Positions 22,827 to 32,404 of a stretch of DNA of 64,000 nucleotides are shown piece after piece. Every line of letters starts with the position of its first letter. The stretch's first letter is position 1. Source of the stretch: Galerina marginata (Eukaryota > Basidiomycota > Agaricomycetes > Agaricales > Galerinaceae); NCBI GenBank assembly GCA_023014335.1, contig JAECYW010000001.1, positions 4,278,001 through 4,342,000 on the forward strand, in the 5' to 3' direction. The translations under genes were made by a program, and so were the position numbers. Below the pieces are notes generated by a model. The model made no database searches, was not told the DNA's origin, and saw only the letters and a list, made by a program, of their open reading frames with translations.

Positions 22827-23318
22827 ATGCCGTCCTGCAAGGAATGCAACGAACTCTTCGATACTGGCGAAGACTTGCTCCAGCACACTAAATTCAAGCA
22901 CGCCGTCATCGACTTTGACGTCTTTGAACAATCTTACCATGTTACACCCGACAAGGACGATTTTTTCCACTGTCCCTGTCCTTTCCATCTCGAGTTGACC
23001 CCTTACGACGGTCTCATGAACTATATTGAACATCTTCAGACAATTAAAAAATGGGAGAACACTAAACCCCCGGTATGCCTCCATGTCTTCGTTTTCATGT
23101 CTGAGCTGACGTCGTTGTAGGAGGCGATCACCTGCATATCTGAATATCTCGTAGACACTCCCACACTTCGAGCCCATAATCTTGCGGTTAACACCCGCTA
23201 TAACCTCCTAATTTGCGTTATCTGCGCTGCGGCAGTTCATCCGGATCAGCTTCCTTCCCATCTGAAAGAAATTCACCAATTTCACAGATACAATTCCAAC
23301 AAGCCCCTAATAATATAA
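22827..23318 (+). pseudogene. Truncated OrsD-type zinc-finger gene
   Basis: Exons 22827-23072 and 23121-23318 join in phase to 147 aa. The N-terminus has a C2H2-like finger (C-K-E-C, then H-x4-H) and a second C-x-C / H pair. Exon 2 carries NLLICVICAAAVHPDQLPSH, continuing to LKEIH, the CxxC...HxxxxH finger that opens OrsD-type domains. The same element is seen in the large gene at 24330-29850 (LIICFDC...VVTHLHKVH). Normal proteins of this type continue for hundreds of residues; this one stops at 23318, exactly where the AT-rich island starts. I infer truncation by insertion or deletion. Confidence 0.7.
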
Positions 23319-23324
23319 GTCGTC

Positions 23325-24180
23325 AACTGGTACTACCAGTTTGTTCCCGTTCCCGGGAACAGCTTTTCAGTGACGGGAACACAATGGGAACAGAATTATG
23401 GGTTCAGTGGAACATGTGGATGTCTATGGGAACATGTTTCTAAGTTTTATGGAACCAAAAATTGCTGAGAGGAACAATAACGACAGGTTTACATGTTTTG
23501 CACAGTATTATTTACATGACAGGAATACAACAGAAACAGAATCATAGTCCTAACAGAACAAGTGAATGTTGATGGGAACAACATTTAGGTGACGGGAACA
23601 CAATGGCAACAGTATTACAGGCCCAATGAAACAAGTCGATATACATGAGAACATATTTCTTAGTTTTATCAAACCAAAAGATGCTGATGGGAACAACGGG
23701 AACACATTTACATGTTTTGCACAGTATTATTTAAGTGACGGGAACACAATGGGAACAGAATTACAGGCTCAATGGAACAAGTGAATGTACATGAGAACAT
23801 ATTTCTTAGTTTTATGAAACCAAAAGATGCTGATGGGAACAACGGGAACACATTTACATGTTTTGTGCAACACCATTTAGGTGACGGGAATACAATAAGA
23901 ATGAGTTTACATGTTTTTGAAAACAGCATCTAGGCAATGAAAACTCAATCTACTTGTTTTGTCCAATATATAAATGGGAACAGAAACAACCTTTCAGTGA
24001 TGGCAACACAATGAGAACATGTTTTTAAGTTCTTTGGAACAAGAAAATACTCATTAGAATATATTTCTTCATATTTATAGAATCAAAAAATAGTGATGAG
24101 AACAATAAGAACAAGTCCACATGGTTTGTGGGACATCTAAATGATAATGGGAACAGAACAGGAACACATCAGTATGTTTT
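23325..24180. repeat. GGGAACA-rich subterminal repeat block
   Basis: The block starts with a perfect inverted repeat (AACTGGTA-c-TACCAGTT, 23325-23341). It continues with degenerate units of about 125 bp built from GTGACGGGAACACAATGGGAACA, (C/A)AATGGAACAAGT, GAACATATTTCTTAGTTTTATG, AAAAGATGCTGATGGGAAC and TTTACATGTTTTGCACAGTATTATTT. Clear copies begin at about 23370, 23590 and 23737, with weaker ones to about 24180. The hexamer GGGAAC recurs all along. Such subterminal arrays are often binding sites for transposition proteins; that role is inferred here. Confidence 0.75.
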
Positions 24181-24329
24181 GCACAATGTGTAAATGACAG
24201 CTGAAACTTGACCCAAAATGAATCTCAGCCACAGACAAATAAAACCAAATATATGCAAATATTCCCAGATATATATATCTGGTGAGAACCAATTGATCCT
24301 TCTTTCTTTCTTTCCCCACAACCATCATC

Positions 24330-27300
24330 ATGTCATTTGCTTGCACCACTTGTCCCAAAAAACATAAAACTCAGATTGATCTGGACAATCATGCTCTTAG
24401 CTGTGCCAAGAAAATCTCTTGCTCTGTCTCTCTTCCCTCTGGAACTGTCCAAGCTTTCAAAGATCTTTCTACCAATCAATGGCCATGTTTCTGTACTGTT
24501 TCAAAGTGTAAACAAAAAATGTATCCTACTGCCAAAGCCCTTCAAGTTCATATCAAGAGGGATTCTAATACAAGTACTCAGTGGAAGGTTTGCATTTTTG
24601 CTTATGTAATAAACATTTTTACTCAAATATATCAACAAAAGCCATCTACAGGTTCTATGGATTCTATAGATCAACAAGCAAGTTATAAATTGATAATTTT
24701 AAAGTACTATTTCTAACCATTTATCAGGCATCTACAAGTTCTTTAGAACTTGATGAACAAAAATCACATTCTGTTTGTTTTGTGTTTAGATTCTATTGTT
24801 TCTTTCAATTGATGCCAACAATTATTAGCCACAAGAAGGATTTATGAATCCTATTAAATCTGCAGATCAGGCAGAACAAGTTGTATCTGTATTTATATTT
24901 CTTTGTTATTCTTTTAATTTATATTAACGGATTATAGGGAAAACAGCAAAAATCTACAAGTTTCCTGGAACCTATCAATCTGGCAGAACAGCCTAGTCAG
25001 GTATGATGCTAATTCAATGAGATTTAAGTTTATTAATCTAGTGATTAGCTTGTTTTCAATTCATACCTGGCCAGTCTTGGCCTTGGTTTCAATTCATTTC
25101 TTGGGCTTATTATTTGCTTTGACTGCACCTCTGCAATTGGCCGCAGAGGTGTAGTTACTCATTTGCATAAAGTGCACAAGGACCAGGAGTTCAGAATTGA
25201 CCATGCCAAACTTGAGCAAATACTAGACGATTTGGATGCCAAGGAATTATTTGACTTGGCCATTCTTCCACTGCACTGCCCTGAAATTGAAGGCCTTGCA
25301 GTCTGTCGCAACGCATATATTTGTCCAATCTGCAAGCATATCAGAGGCAACCTTTCCTCAATAAAGCAACATCACTATGATAGCCACAAGGATCTGGCAA
25401 TGCCTAGTTCTTGGATGCCTATTGTGGCCCAACAAATCCATCATCAAAAGGATACTCCTTATTTCCAGGTCATTCCATGCAACCGCAGTTCAAAAGTTGA
25501 TGATATTCCAACTCACCTGTTTTTGGAAATCAATGAAAAACGTCAAAAGGTTGTTGCAGATTACGACATGTCAAAAATAGATCCACGTCAAGTTTCTCCA
25601 TGGCTGAATGCAACCAAGTGGCATGTATTGGTTAATCCTTACAATCATCAGCATCTTTTGTCCTTGGTTGCCATGCCTTCCAGACTGGAGCCAGAGCTTG
25701 AAATATTAGGCAAAGCAGTTCATGCCTATACTCAAAAGGCAGACAATGTCATGGATACTCTTAGTAACTTGGCACTTCAAATCATCAACAGTCCAGAGCC
25801 ACAGTAAGTTTGATGAAACTTATAAATTACTCAGGTTATTTATTTCCTATTAATAGTGAAATCAACCACAAGCCATTTGGACATCACCAGGAAAAAAAAT
25901 CCTTGCATGATTATTCAACTGAACTTGTCAAACTCCTGGCCTTTCTGTTACGCCCATCAGAATCACATCATTTTGATCTCACACCAGCCATCCAGGCTGA
26001 TTTGCAGGTTCTATGGAACTTGCTTATTGTCAAAGATGTCACCAAATCGGTCAAGATCATTCACAAGATATGCAAAGGTCTATGGGGAACAGAATGGGAT
26101 GAAGACTTTTCACAAACAATGACTGATCCAACTATACGATATATTGCATTCTCCCAGCTTAACATGCAAGGTGGCTTCAAAGAAATCAAGCTCATTACCC
26201 CCGAATTTGCTAAATTCGAATATCTGATCCGGCTCACATATGTCTTTGAAATCTGGCGTATTCGAAGCACTACTATTCCACTACCACGTAGTGTTGATCT
26301 AGTCAAGCAATTTTCAAGATGGTTCACGGAATCAGAGCCATCCACTTTTAGGACGTTGCGGACACTTCAACATCTTGGATCAAGCATTGCCTATACAACA
26401 ATGGCTCTTCCAAAGATCTGGTGGCCAGAAGCTGGATCATTCAGGACTCTGTTATATCTTGGACATCGAGTCAAGATTGAAGACTTTACCAAGGCATTGG
26501 TACAAATGGAACTCAACATGGTCAACATCTGGAAACAAGATATTCTACTTGGACTTGATCTTCAAATTCAATATAACAATCTTGTGGACAACATGAGCAA
26601 TACAGATGTTGGCTATTCCCTCTTTTCCGACACAAGGAATACATGTTTCAAAAACTCCTCCACTCTTCTTTTCTCAGGCATCACAAAAGATACAGAACTT
26701 TGCGCTAAATTCATCAAAGGCTATACCAATGACAAACGACCAATTTGGAACATAATGGCATTGCGCAGATGGCTTATCAACTATTCCAAATTTGAAGAGC
26801 TATTACTAACCAAGTCAGAATTAACAGCTGGATCATCATCACGTGGAACGGAAATCAACTGTCTAACTTACAAGAATACAAAAGTCAGGACAACAAGAGG
26901 TCTATTGATGATGGGAAAGCATCTAGCCTATCTCTGCCAATATCACAAAGGATCTTCCATGACACTTAGAGACAAAACCATTCCACATGCCTTTGACGCC
27001 CACACTTCGGATATGATTATTCAAGACCTGGCAATTGCAAGACCCTTTGCTCAATTTGCAGCTTACATTTGTTTCCCTAATGATCCTTCCATTCATCATC
27101 TCTACGACACACGGTTATTCACCAACTTTGCCAAAGAGTTTACCACCACCAACATCAGTACTTGTCTCAAAATCTATTCAATGACTCATATTGGCAAAGA
27201 AATTGGAGTCCAGGATTGGCGTCACATTAGCATTTCATTCAGACGGAAACTAGCAACTGCAATTGAGGAACTTATTGCTGAAGATGGTCAAGAAACTATA

Positions 27301-29850
27301 GCAGCAGCCCAAGCGCATCACTCCAGAGCAGTGGAAAACAAAATCTATGGGATCAGTCCAGAGGCTCTGGCAACTGGAAATGCGGACGATATCTTTCCTC
27401 TTTATCTTCAGCATAGCACTGACTGGCAAGAAGTCCTGGGAGTTAAACGTGGTGGAACATTGGAATCATACCATCAATGCTTGGCCAAGGACATGGAAGA
27501 ACCAGTGCTCAAATCAGCCAAAATATCAAAGTCTCCTATTGTGCAGGAGCTTATGGATTTGTTGTTGCCTGCTATGCAGACAATGATTGAGACAACAGTA
27601 GAAAAGAGCCTGGCAAAATTCAAGGTATGTCTATTGAGAGATATACAAGTTTGATAAAACTTATAAATTTTGCAGACTTCTATCTTACCTACAAGTTCCA
27701 TGGAACTTATCAAAGAGCCACAAATAGCTTTGCCAAGATCACCAATTTCTTTAGAACCAGAAGATCACTTATCTGACTGGGATAAATCACTAGACTTATC
27801 ATCAACAAGTTTAGCGGAACCAGAAAATCATTTATCCAACTGGAACAAATCTCTGGACTTGTCATCAACAAGTTTTGCGGAACCTATTAATCAGGTATTT
27901 ATCAATATTTCATGGCAGTCAATGATATTAATAAAGTTAATCCAGGAAAAAATGCCATCTACAGATTCTATGGAACTTGGAGATTGGGAAGAACAAGAAG
28001 CACTAGAAGTTTTAAGAAGACTGATTGGAAACCCAACTGGCACCTGGACATCTGAACTTCAACGGGATTCTTTGATGAAAATTTTGAACACAAATGATGA
28101 TGTCTTGGCAATTCTTACCACTGGATCTGGAAAATCAATGTTGGCATTGATTCCAGCAATTTTGGAACACAATTTAATCACAGTCTTAATCCTTCCACTC
28201 AAGTCACTCATTATGGATTACAAGCGCAAGTTGGACTCTATGGCTATTCCATTTCTTCACTACACAGGACGCAATATGCCACGTGGATACTGTGCCGCAA
28301 ACCTGATTTTAGTCAGTGTTGACATGGCAAAAAAAGACCACTGGACGCAATGGCTGGCAGAGATTGATACAACTAAACATGTCCAACGATTCTGCTTTGA
28401 TGAAGGCCAATATCCACTCACAGATGCTGGTTTCCGAGAGTCAGTCCACAACATATTCCTTGTCCGATCCCTATCACGCCAACTTGTCATCCTTTCTGGA
28501 ACAATTCCTCCCGCATGCCAGCCAGAAATTGCCAAGATGTTCATGTTAAATGACAGTGTTCAGGTATTCAGATCCTCATCCACCAATCGTCCAGAGTTTG
28601 AAATCATTGGGGCTCTTCCCCAACGCAAGGCTGATGTTCCTGATATTGTTGCGGAAATTTGGGCAAGACATTCTGCCAACTTCAGTGAAGATGAAAGAGC
28701 CCTTGTGTTTGTTCCTTTCATTGACTTTGGCCATCTTATTGCCAAAACACTAGATTGCCAATTCTATAACTCGGATGAAAGCGAAGAGGTCAAAAATACA
28801 GTATATAACAAATGGCGATCAGGTGAACACAAGATCATGGTATCAACATCAGCATTCAGTTGTGGCAATGATTACGCCCACATCCCACTTGTTATCCATG
28901 CAGGAACACCACGTCAAATGATTGGTTACATCCAGGAAATATCACGTGGTGGAAGGGACAAGAAACGTGCCTCTTGCTACTTGCTGCCAATTTCAAGATG
29001 GTCATCTGCAAGTTCCACGAAACTTGACAATCTGCTGGGTGTAGAAGAAATGGCTTCCATGTGCTTCGGAACAACAAAAGAATGCCTTCGATATCAAATC
29101 ACTGCCTATAATGATGGACATGGAGTACGATGTGCTGATAATTCAGCCAACTACTCTTGTAGCAGCTGCTTTCCAACTGCTGGTTTAATGCCTCACTTGT
29201 TGAAGTCCAATGTCAATGTCAATCCATTAAAACGGAAACCAATCAGTAATCATCCAGAGGCCAAATTGTCCAAGATCATCAAGATTGATCCTCCAAATAC
29301 CTTTAAAATGTCAGCATCTATGACAAGTAATTGGAAGAAAATTGAAGAAGCAAAAAAAGCACTAGTGGCAGAAGACACAGAGATTTTTAATGCAGTTCAA
29401 ACCAATCTCAATATGCTCTACGGTGGATGTGGCATGTGCTTCTGGACACATCAGGAAAGCAATAGTGTCTATCAAGCTGGCCAACATGATTTCAAGAAAT
29501 GCAATTTCCTTCAATCCAAACTAGGCATGGAATATGTTGAATTCAAAGGCATGATTCAATATAACAACAAATTCCACCACAAGATTTGCTACATCTGTCA
29601 TGTCCCTAATTTTGGTGAAAAGCTACATGGTATTTTCAATGGGCCAGGATCGTGTCACTACATTGACATTATTCTACCTACAATTTACTTTGGATTCACC
29701 AACAAGAAGGAAGCATTGGAAAAGGTGTTCAGTTGTTACTGGCCATCTCTAGCACATTACGCGAAATGGCTATGTGACAAACCAGTCAAACCAAAAGAAA
29801 AGTCTAACTTGATTACTGTTTACATGGCTATTTGCAACAACTTTTTGTAG
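24330..29850 (+). CDS. OrsD-type / tyrosine recombinase / RecQ helicase protein
   Basis: Nine exons join in phase to 1,699 aa: 24330-24587, 24642-24677, 24728-24772, 24829-24879, 24938-25000, 25049-25803, 25857-27624, 27676-27894, 27946-29850. Residues 1-86 hold C2H2-like fingers. Residues 87-151 are four mini-exons with STSS(L/M)EL-like linkers. Residues about 174-400 look like an OrsD-type domain (CFDC...HLHKVH; ICPICK...H; PWLNATKWHVLV). Residues about 600-900 contain a tyrosine-recombinase set: R732 in SSRGTEINCL, R858-H859 in DWRHIS, H890/H891 in AHHS, Y900 in KIYG. Residues about 1100-1450 are a RecQ-type helicase: TTGSGKS (K1128), DEGQ (D1217), SGTIPP, QEISRGGRD. Cys/His clusters lie C-terminal. 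Intron 2 is GC-AG. I infer a DNA-mobility protein that cuts and rejoins DNA and unwinds it. Confidence 0.85.
27693..27708. repeat. Perfect copy of the island palindrome
   Basis: AAGTTCCATGGAACTT is a perfect 16-bp palindrome. It lies in frame inside the large gene, where it encodes part of T-S-S-M-E-L. Near-copies occur at 24027-24040, 24736-24751, 24958-24973, 26006-26021, 27963-27978, 29010-29025, 31675-31690 and 32300-32315, and weaker ones near 29864, 30528 and 30588. Confidence 0.75.
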
Positions 29851-30026
29851 CTAAAAGAATAATGTTTTGGTTTCATGAAACATGTAATTTGCTATTAGAT
29901 TATTTCCGGGAACAAATTCATAAAAATACAAGGATCTATAATATGAGTTCCACAAAACGTAAATCTAGATCATATGAAAAATAAAATAAATGCAATGTAC
30001 AGAAAACATTAGATCACCTGACCTAC

Positions 30027-30057
30027 ATGGTCTGTGCGCCAATTGGTTCTATAAAAG
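30027..30057 (+). promoter_or_regulatory. Promoter of small gene A (shared motif + TATA)
   Basis: ATGGTCTGTGCGC (30027-30039) stands 10 bases before TATAAAAG (30050-30057). It is preceded by GATCACCTGACC, a variant of the ATCACATGACC seen before copies B and C. The start codon follows about 100 nt later, after a probable non-coding first exon. Confidence 0.75.
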
Positions 30058-30158
30058 AGATTACACATTGAAGACATTAAGTCAGAACATCCCCAGTTAA
30101 CAAATGTGAGTTTTAAGTTCAAACAAGATCATTTTTTTAAATAATAATTTATGAATAG

Positions 30159-30503
30159 ATGAGCTATATACAAGGCCTTGATATTCTTATTCAGGAAATC
30201 CTTCAGTCGGTGAGTACAATTCACTCAAAAAAAAAAAAAGCAAACAAATATTTTAAACAGAGAGATCACTTCACTGGCCCATGGTCTGTGGCTGGCAACA
30301 TCCTTGACTTATATCTTGAAGGTTTACGCAGCTTCAAATGTGTGGAGTATAATCTTTGCAAATTACGACTCAACGGAAAGCGCATCTACAGCTGCAAAAA
30401 CAAACAGTTTTTGATAGAAACTATTGGTGAATATCTTTTATTCAAAAGCCAAAGAAAACTAGATGCAGAAATGACAATCAGAGGACACTGGTGGGAAGAG
30501 TAA
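30159..30503 (+). CDS. Small RGxWW-tail protein A
   Basis: Coding exons 30159-30209 and 30261-30503 join in phase to 97 aa. By comparison with copies B-D, the exon holding the start is exon 2; here the first exon (ending in donor GTGAGT at about 30108) seems to be non-coding. The first coding exon makes a short amphipathic helix (GLDILIQEILQS). The second has F-T-G-P-W-S, then an Arg/Lys-rich C-terminus ending RGHWWEE. The motif FTGPWS is shared with copy D (LCTGPWS). Family and function are unknown to me. The basic, aromatic end would suit nucleic-acid or protein binding, but this is speculation. First of four tandem paralogues behind the recombinase-helicase gene. Confidence 0.8.
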   Translation: MSYIQGLDILIQEILQSVSTIHSKKKKANKYFKQRDHFTGPWSVAGNILDLYLEGLRSFKCVEYNLCKLRLNGKRIYSCKNKQFLIETIGEYLLFKSQRKLDAEMTIRGHWWEE

Positions 30504-30621
30504 AAAGAATTTGTATTTTCAAAAGATCAACATGTTCTACAAAACCTATAATTCAAGAATGCTTAATATTTTGTAGTGGATAATCATATGTTTTATGAAA
30601 CATAGATAATCACATGATAAG

Positions 30622-30652
30622 ATGGTCTGTGCGCCATTGAAAAGTATATAAG
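30622..30652 (+). promoter_or_regulatory. Promoter of small gene B (shared motif + TATA)
   Basis: ATGGTCTGTGCGC (30622-30634) lies 10 bases before TATATAAG (30645-30652). AATCACATGATA precedes it. The start codon of gene B is 42 nt downstream of the TATA box. Confidence 0.8.
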
Positions 30653-30693
30653 AACACATTTATCCACTGTTTTTCTCCCACTTCAGAATAGTC

Positions 30694-31111
30694 ATGCATG
30701 CTAGATCATTGAAGGTATGCAGAAACAACCTCATATGGATAAAAAACTAATGGTATTATTTAGCACTACAGATTAAAAAAATCATTCTTTGGTCTTATTG
30801 ATCAACTTCAATCAATTGTAAGTGGTTTCAAACTACAGCAATAATTTCAATACTTAAATTTTCCATAGGAACCATTTTGCCAGAATAATTGGACTCATTT
30901 CCAGTCAACAATGGAGCTATATCGGGCTGCATGTGGAACTTTAGTGGATATTGAACGCAGTCTGATATCAATGCGATTAAACGGCTATCTGATTTATGAT
31001 CTCCAGCATAAACAATTGAAGATAGAGGTTATCACTGGCCAGCTAAAATTTCGTAGTCGCCGAGCATTAAAGGAGGAAAGAAAGATTAGAGGACAGTGGT
31101 GGGAACTGTAA
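30694..31111 (+). CDS. Small RGxWW-tail protein B
   Basis: Three exons (30694-30714, 30764-30817, 30869-31111) join with phase-0 introns to 105 aa. Exon 1 encodes MHARSLK. Exon 2 encodes a short helix (FFGLIDQLQSI). Exon 3 encodes the main domain, with CGTLVDIERSLISMRLNG, IYDLQHKQLKIEVI, then LKFRSRRALKEERKIRG and a final QWWEL. The exon layout is identical in copies C and D. No signal peptide or membrane span is seen, so a soluble intracellular protein is likely. I do not recognise the family. Confidence 0.85.
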
Positions 31112-31150
31112 TACAGCATCTTTGTAACTTCTGTTAATCACATGACCAAT

Positions 31151-31180
31151 ATGGTCTGTGCGCAGTTTCAAGATATAAAA
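31151..31180 (+). promoter_or_regulatory. Promoter of small gene C (shared motif + TATA)
   Basis: ATGGTCTGTGCGC (31151-31163) lies 10 bases before TATAAAA (31174-31180). AATCACATGACC precedes it. The start codon of gene C is 28 nt downstream of the TATA box. Confidence 0.8.
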
Positions 31181-31208
31181 AGAAAGAACCAACTTCTTTT
31201 TTCCTTCA

Positions 31209-31641
31209 ATGGCACTCTTTCATTTAAGATCATTTGAGGTATGTTTAAAAATTACTGACTGATATGGAATCAATTAAAACTGATAATTGGTTTTAGCACA
31301 CTACAAGAAATCAGGGTTTCAATGATCTTCTTCATCAGCTGTATGAAATAGTAAGCAAGTTTATTTTAAACTTTAAAGTACATTCAAATATTCTCTAATA
31401 GGAGGATTTTTGCACTATATTATGGAGGCCTTTAAAAAGCAAACTAGAATCCTACCGATATGGAACAGGAACAATGGCTGCAATTGAAAGATCATTAATA
31501 CCCTTGAAATTCGGAGGATTTAAGATCTATAATAGCCATACCAAGCAACTGAAAATCAAAGTTCAAAATAACCAACTGGTATTTCGAACTCGGCGCGAAA
31601 TGAGAAGAGAACGATTAGATAATGGAAAATGGTGGATTTAA
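31209..31641 (+). CDS. Small RGxWW-tail protein C
   Basis: Three exons (31209-31238, 31297-31350, 31402-31641) join with phase-0 introns to 107 aa. Exon 1 gives MALFHLRSFE, exon 2 a helix ending LLHQLYEI, exon 3 the shared domain (GTGTMAAIERSLIPLK, IYNSHTKQLKIKV, LVFRTRREMRRER) and an end of NGKWWI. The tail thus has Asn-Gly in place of the Arg-Gly of the other copies, but the two tryptophans are kept. The complete gene has survived with no lesions despite strong divergence from B and D, which points to selection on the protein. Confidence 0.85.
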
Positions 31642-31789
31642 AATTCTACAAAATTTGAATGCACAGGATTCTGCATGTTCTTTGGAACTTAGATTGGATA
31701 ATTGATATTTAGATCTAATAATACTTTACTATCTGGACTTTAATGGATTGTCATTATATATTTGTGCCAAACATTACCAAATAAATCAC

Positions 31790-31820
31790 TTGGTCTGTGC
31801 GCAGTTGGGAAGTATAAAAG
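31790..31820 (+). promoter_or_regulatory. Promoter of small gene D (shared motif + TATA)
   Basis: TTGGTCTGTGCGC (31790-31802) lies 10 bases before TATAAAAG (31813-31820). A shortened AAATCACT precedes it. The start codon of gene D is 36 nt downstream of the TATA box. Confidence 0.8.
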
Positions 31821-31856
31821 AAGGCAGCTGTTTAACAAAAAATCCCCACAATAATC

Positions 31857-32273
31857 ATGAATTACAGATCATTTGAGGTACTTGGAGACTGTTTTTCTGG
31901 AAACTATAAGAACTGACTTTCTAATTTTGCAGAGCCCAAAGAAAGAAGCCTTCAATAGCTTGTTGGAGCAGCTATTTGCCATTGTAAGTAATTTCTGATT
32001 AATTTAAATCAATTTACCAATAATATATATAAGGAACATTTATGCACTGGGCCATGGTCAAATTTACAAAAAGCACTCAAGTCATATCGTGCTGGAACAT
32101 TGACCATGCAAAAGTTAGAGAAAATCTTGGTGAACTTGACATTGGATCATCATTTTATATATAGCTGCTATCACAAGCAGCTCAAAATCAAGATTATAAA
32201 TGGACAACTGCAATTTCGCCGCAAAAAGTCTCTGGAACGGGAAAGAATAGCCAGAGGAAGATGGTGGGACTGA
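31857..32273 (+). CDS. Small RGxWW-tail protein D
   Basis: Three exons (31857-31877, 31933-31983, 32034-32273) join with phase-0 introns to 103 aa. Exon 1 encodes MNYRSFE, close to the end of exon 1 in copy C (LRSFE). Exon 2 encodes a helix (FNSLLEQLFAI). Exon 3 opens LCTGPWSNLQKALKSYRAGT, continues with IYSCYHKQLKIKIINGQLQF and ends RIARGRWWD. It is the last of the four; shortly after it the AT-rich island ends. Function unknown. Confidence 0.85.
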
Positions 32274-32404
32274 TAGATGTAAAATCATCTTTGGACATAA
32301 TGTTTTGTGGAACATTCATTCAATCAAATATTGAAATGAAAAATATATTTGATAGGCAAATAAAATTCTAAAGCTTCATTCCCACCAAACACCTATCTAT
32401 ATTA

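Larger units (their letters stand above)
23319..32400. mobile_element. Putative recombinase-helicase mobile element
   Basis: The island is visibly richer in A/T than both flanks, and its genes prefer A/T-ending codons. It holds, in order, a subterminal repeat block, one large plus-strand gene with tyrosine-recombinase and RecQ-type helicase domains, and four tandem small genes with a shared promoter motif. A dispersed 16-bp palindrome is confined to it. The left edge is sharp: an OrsD-type relic stops at 23318 and an inverted repeat follows. The right edge is less clear; sequence becomes GC-rich at about 32405. The AT-rich tract 32.5-33.65 kb may be a second insertion. I did not find matching termini or a target-site duplication, so the limits are approximate and mobility is inferred from content. 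Confidence 0.65.

Noticed and set aside
23325..24180. CRISPR-like array
   Set aside because: Units are long, degenerate and without regular spacers; the genome is fungal.
25810..27670. Recombinase part and helicase part as separate genes
   Set aside because: The stop codons between them fall inside introns of 53 and 51 nt with good donor and acceptor sites, and phases join on both sides. One gene explains the sequence better.
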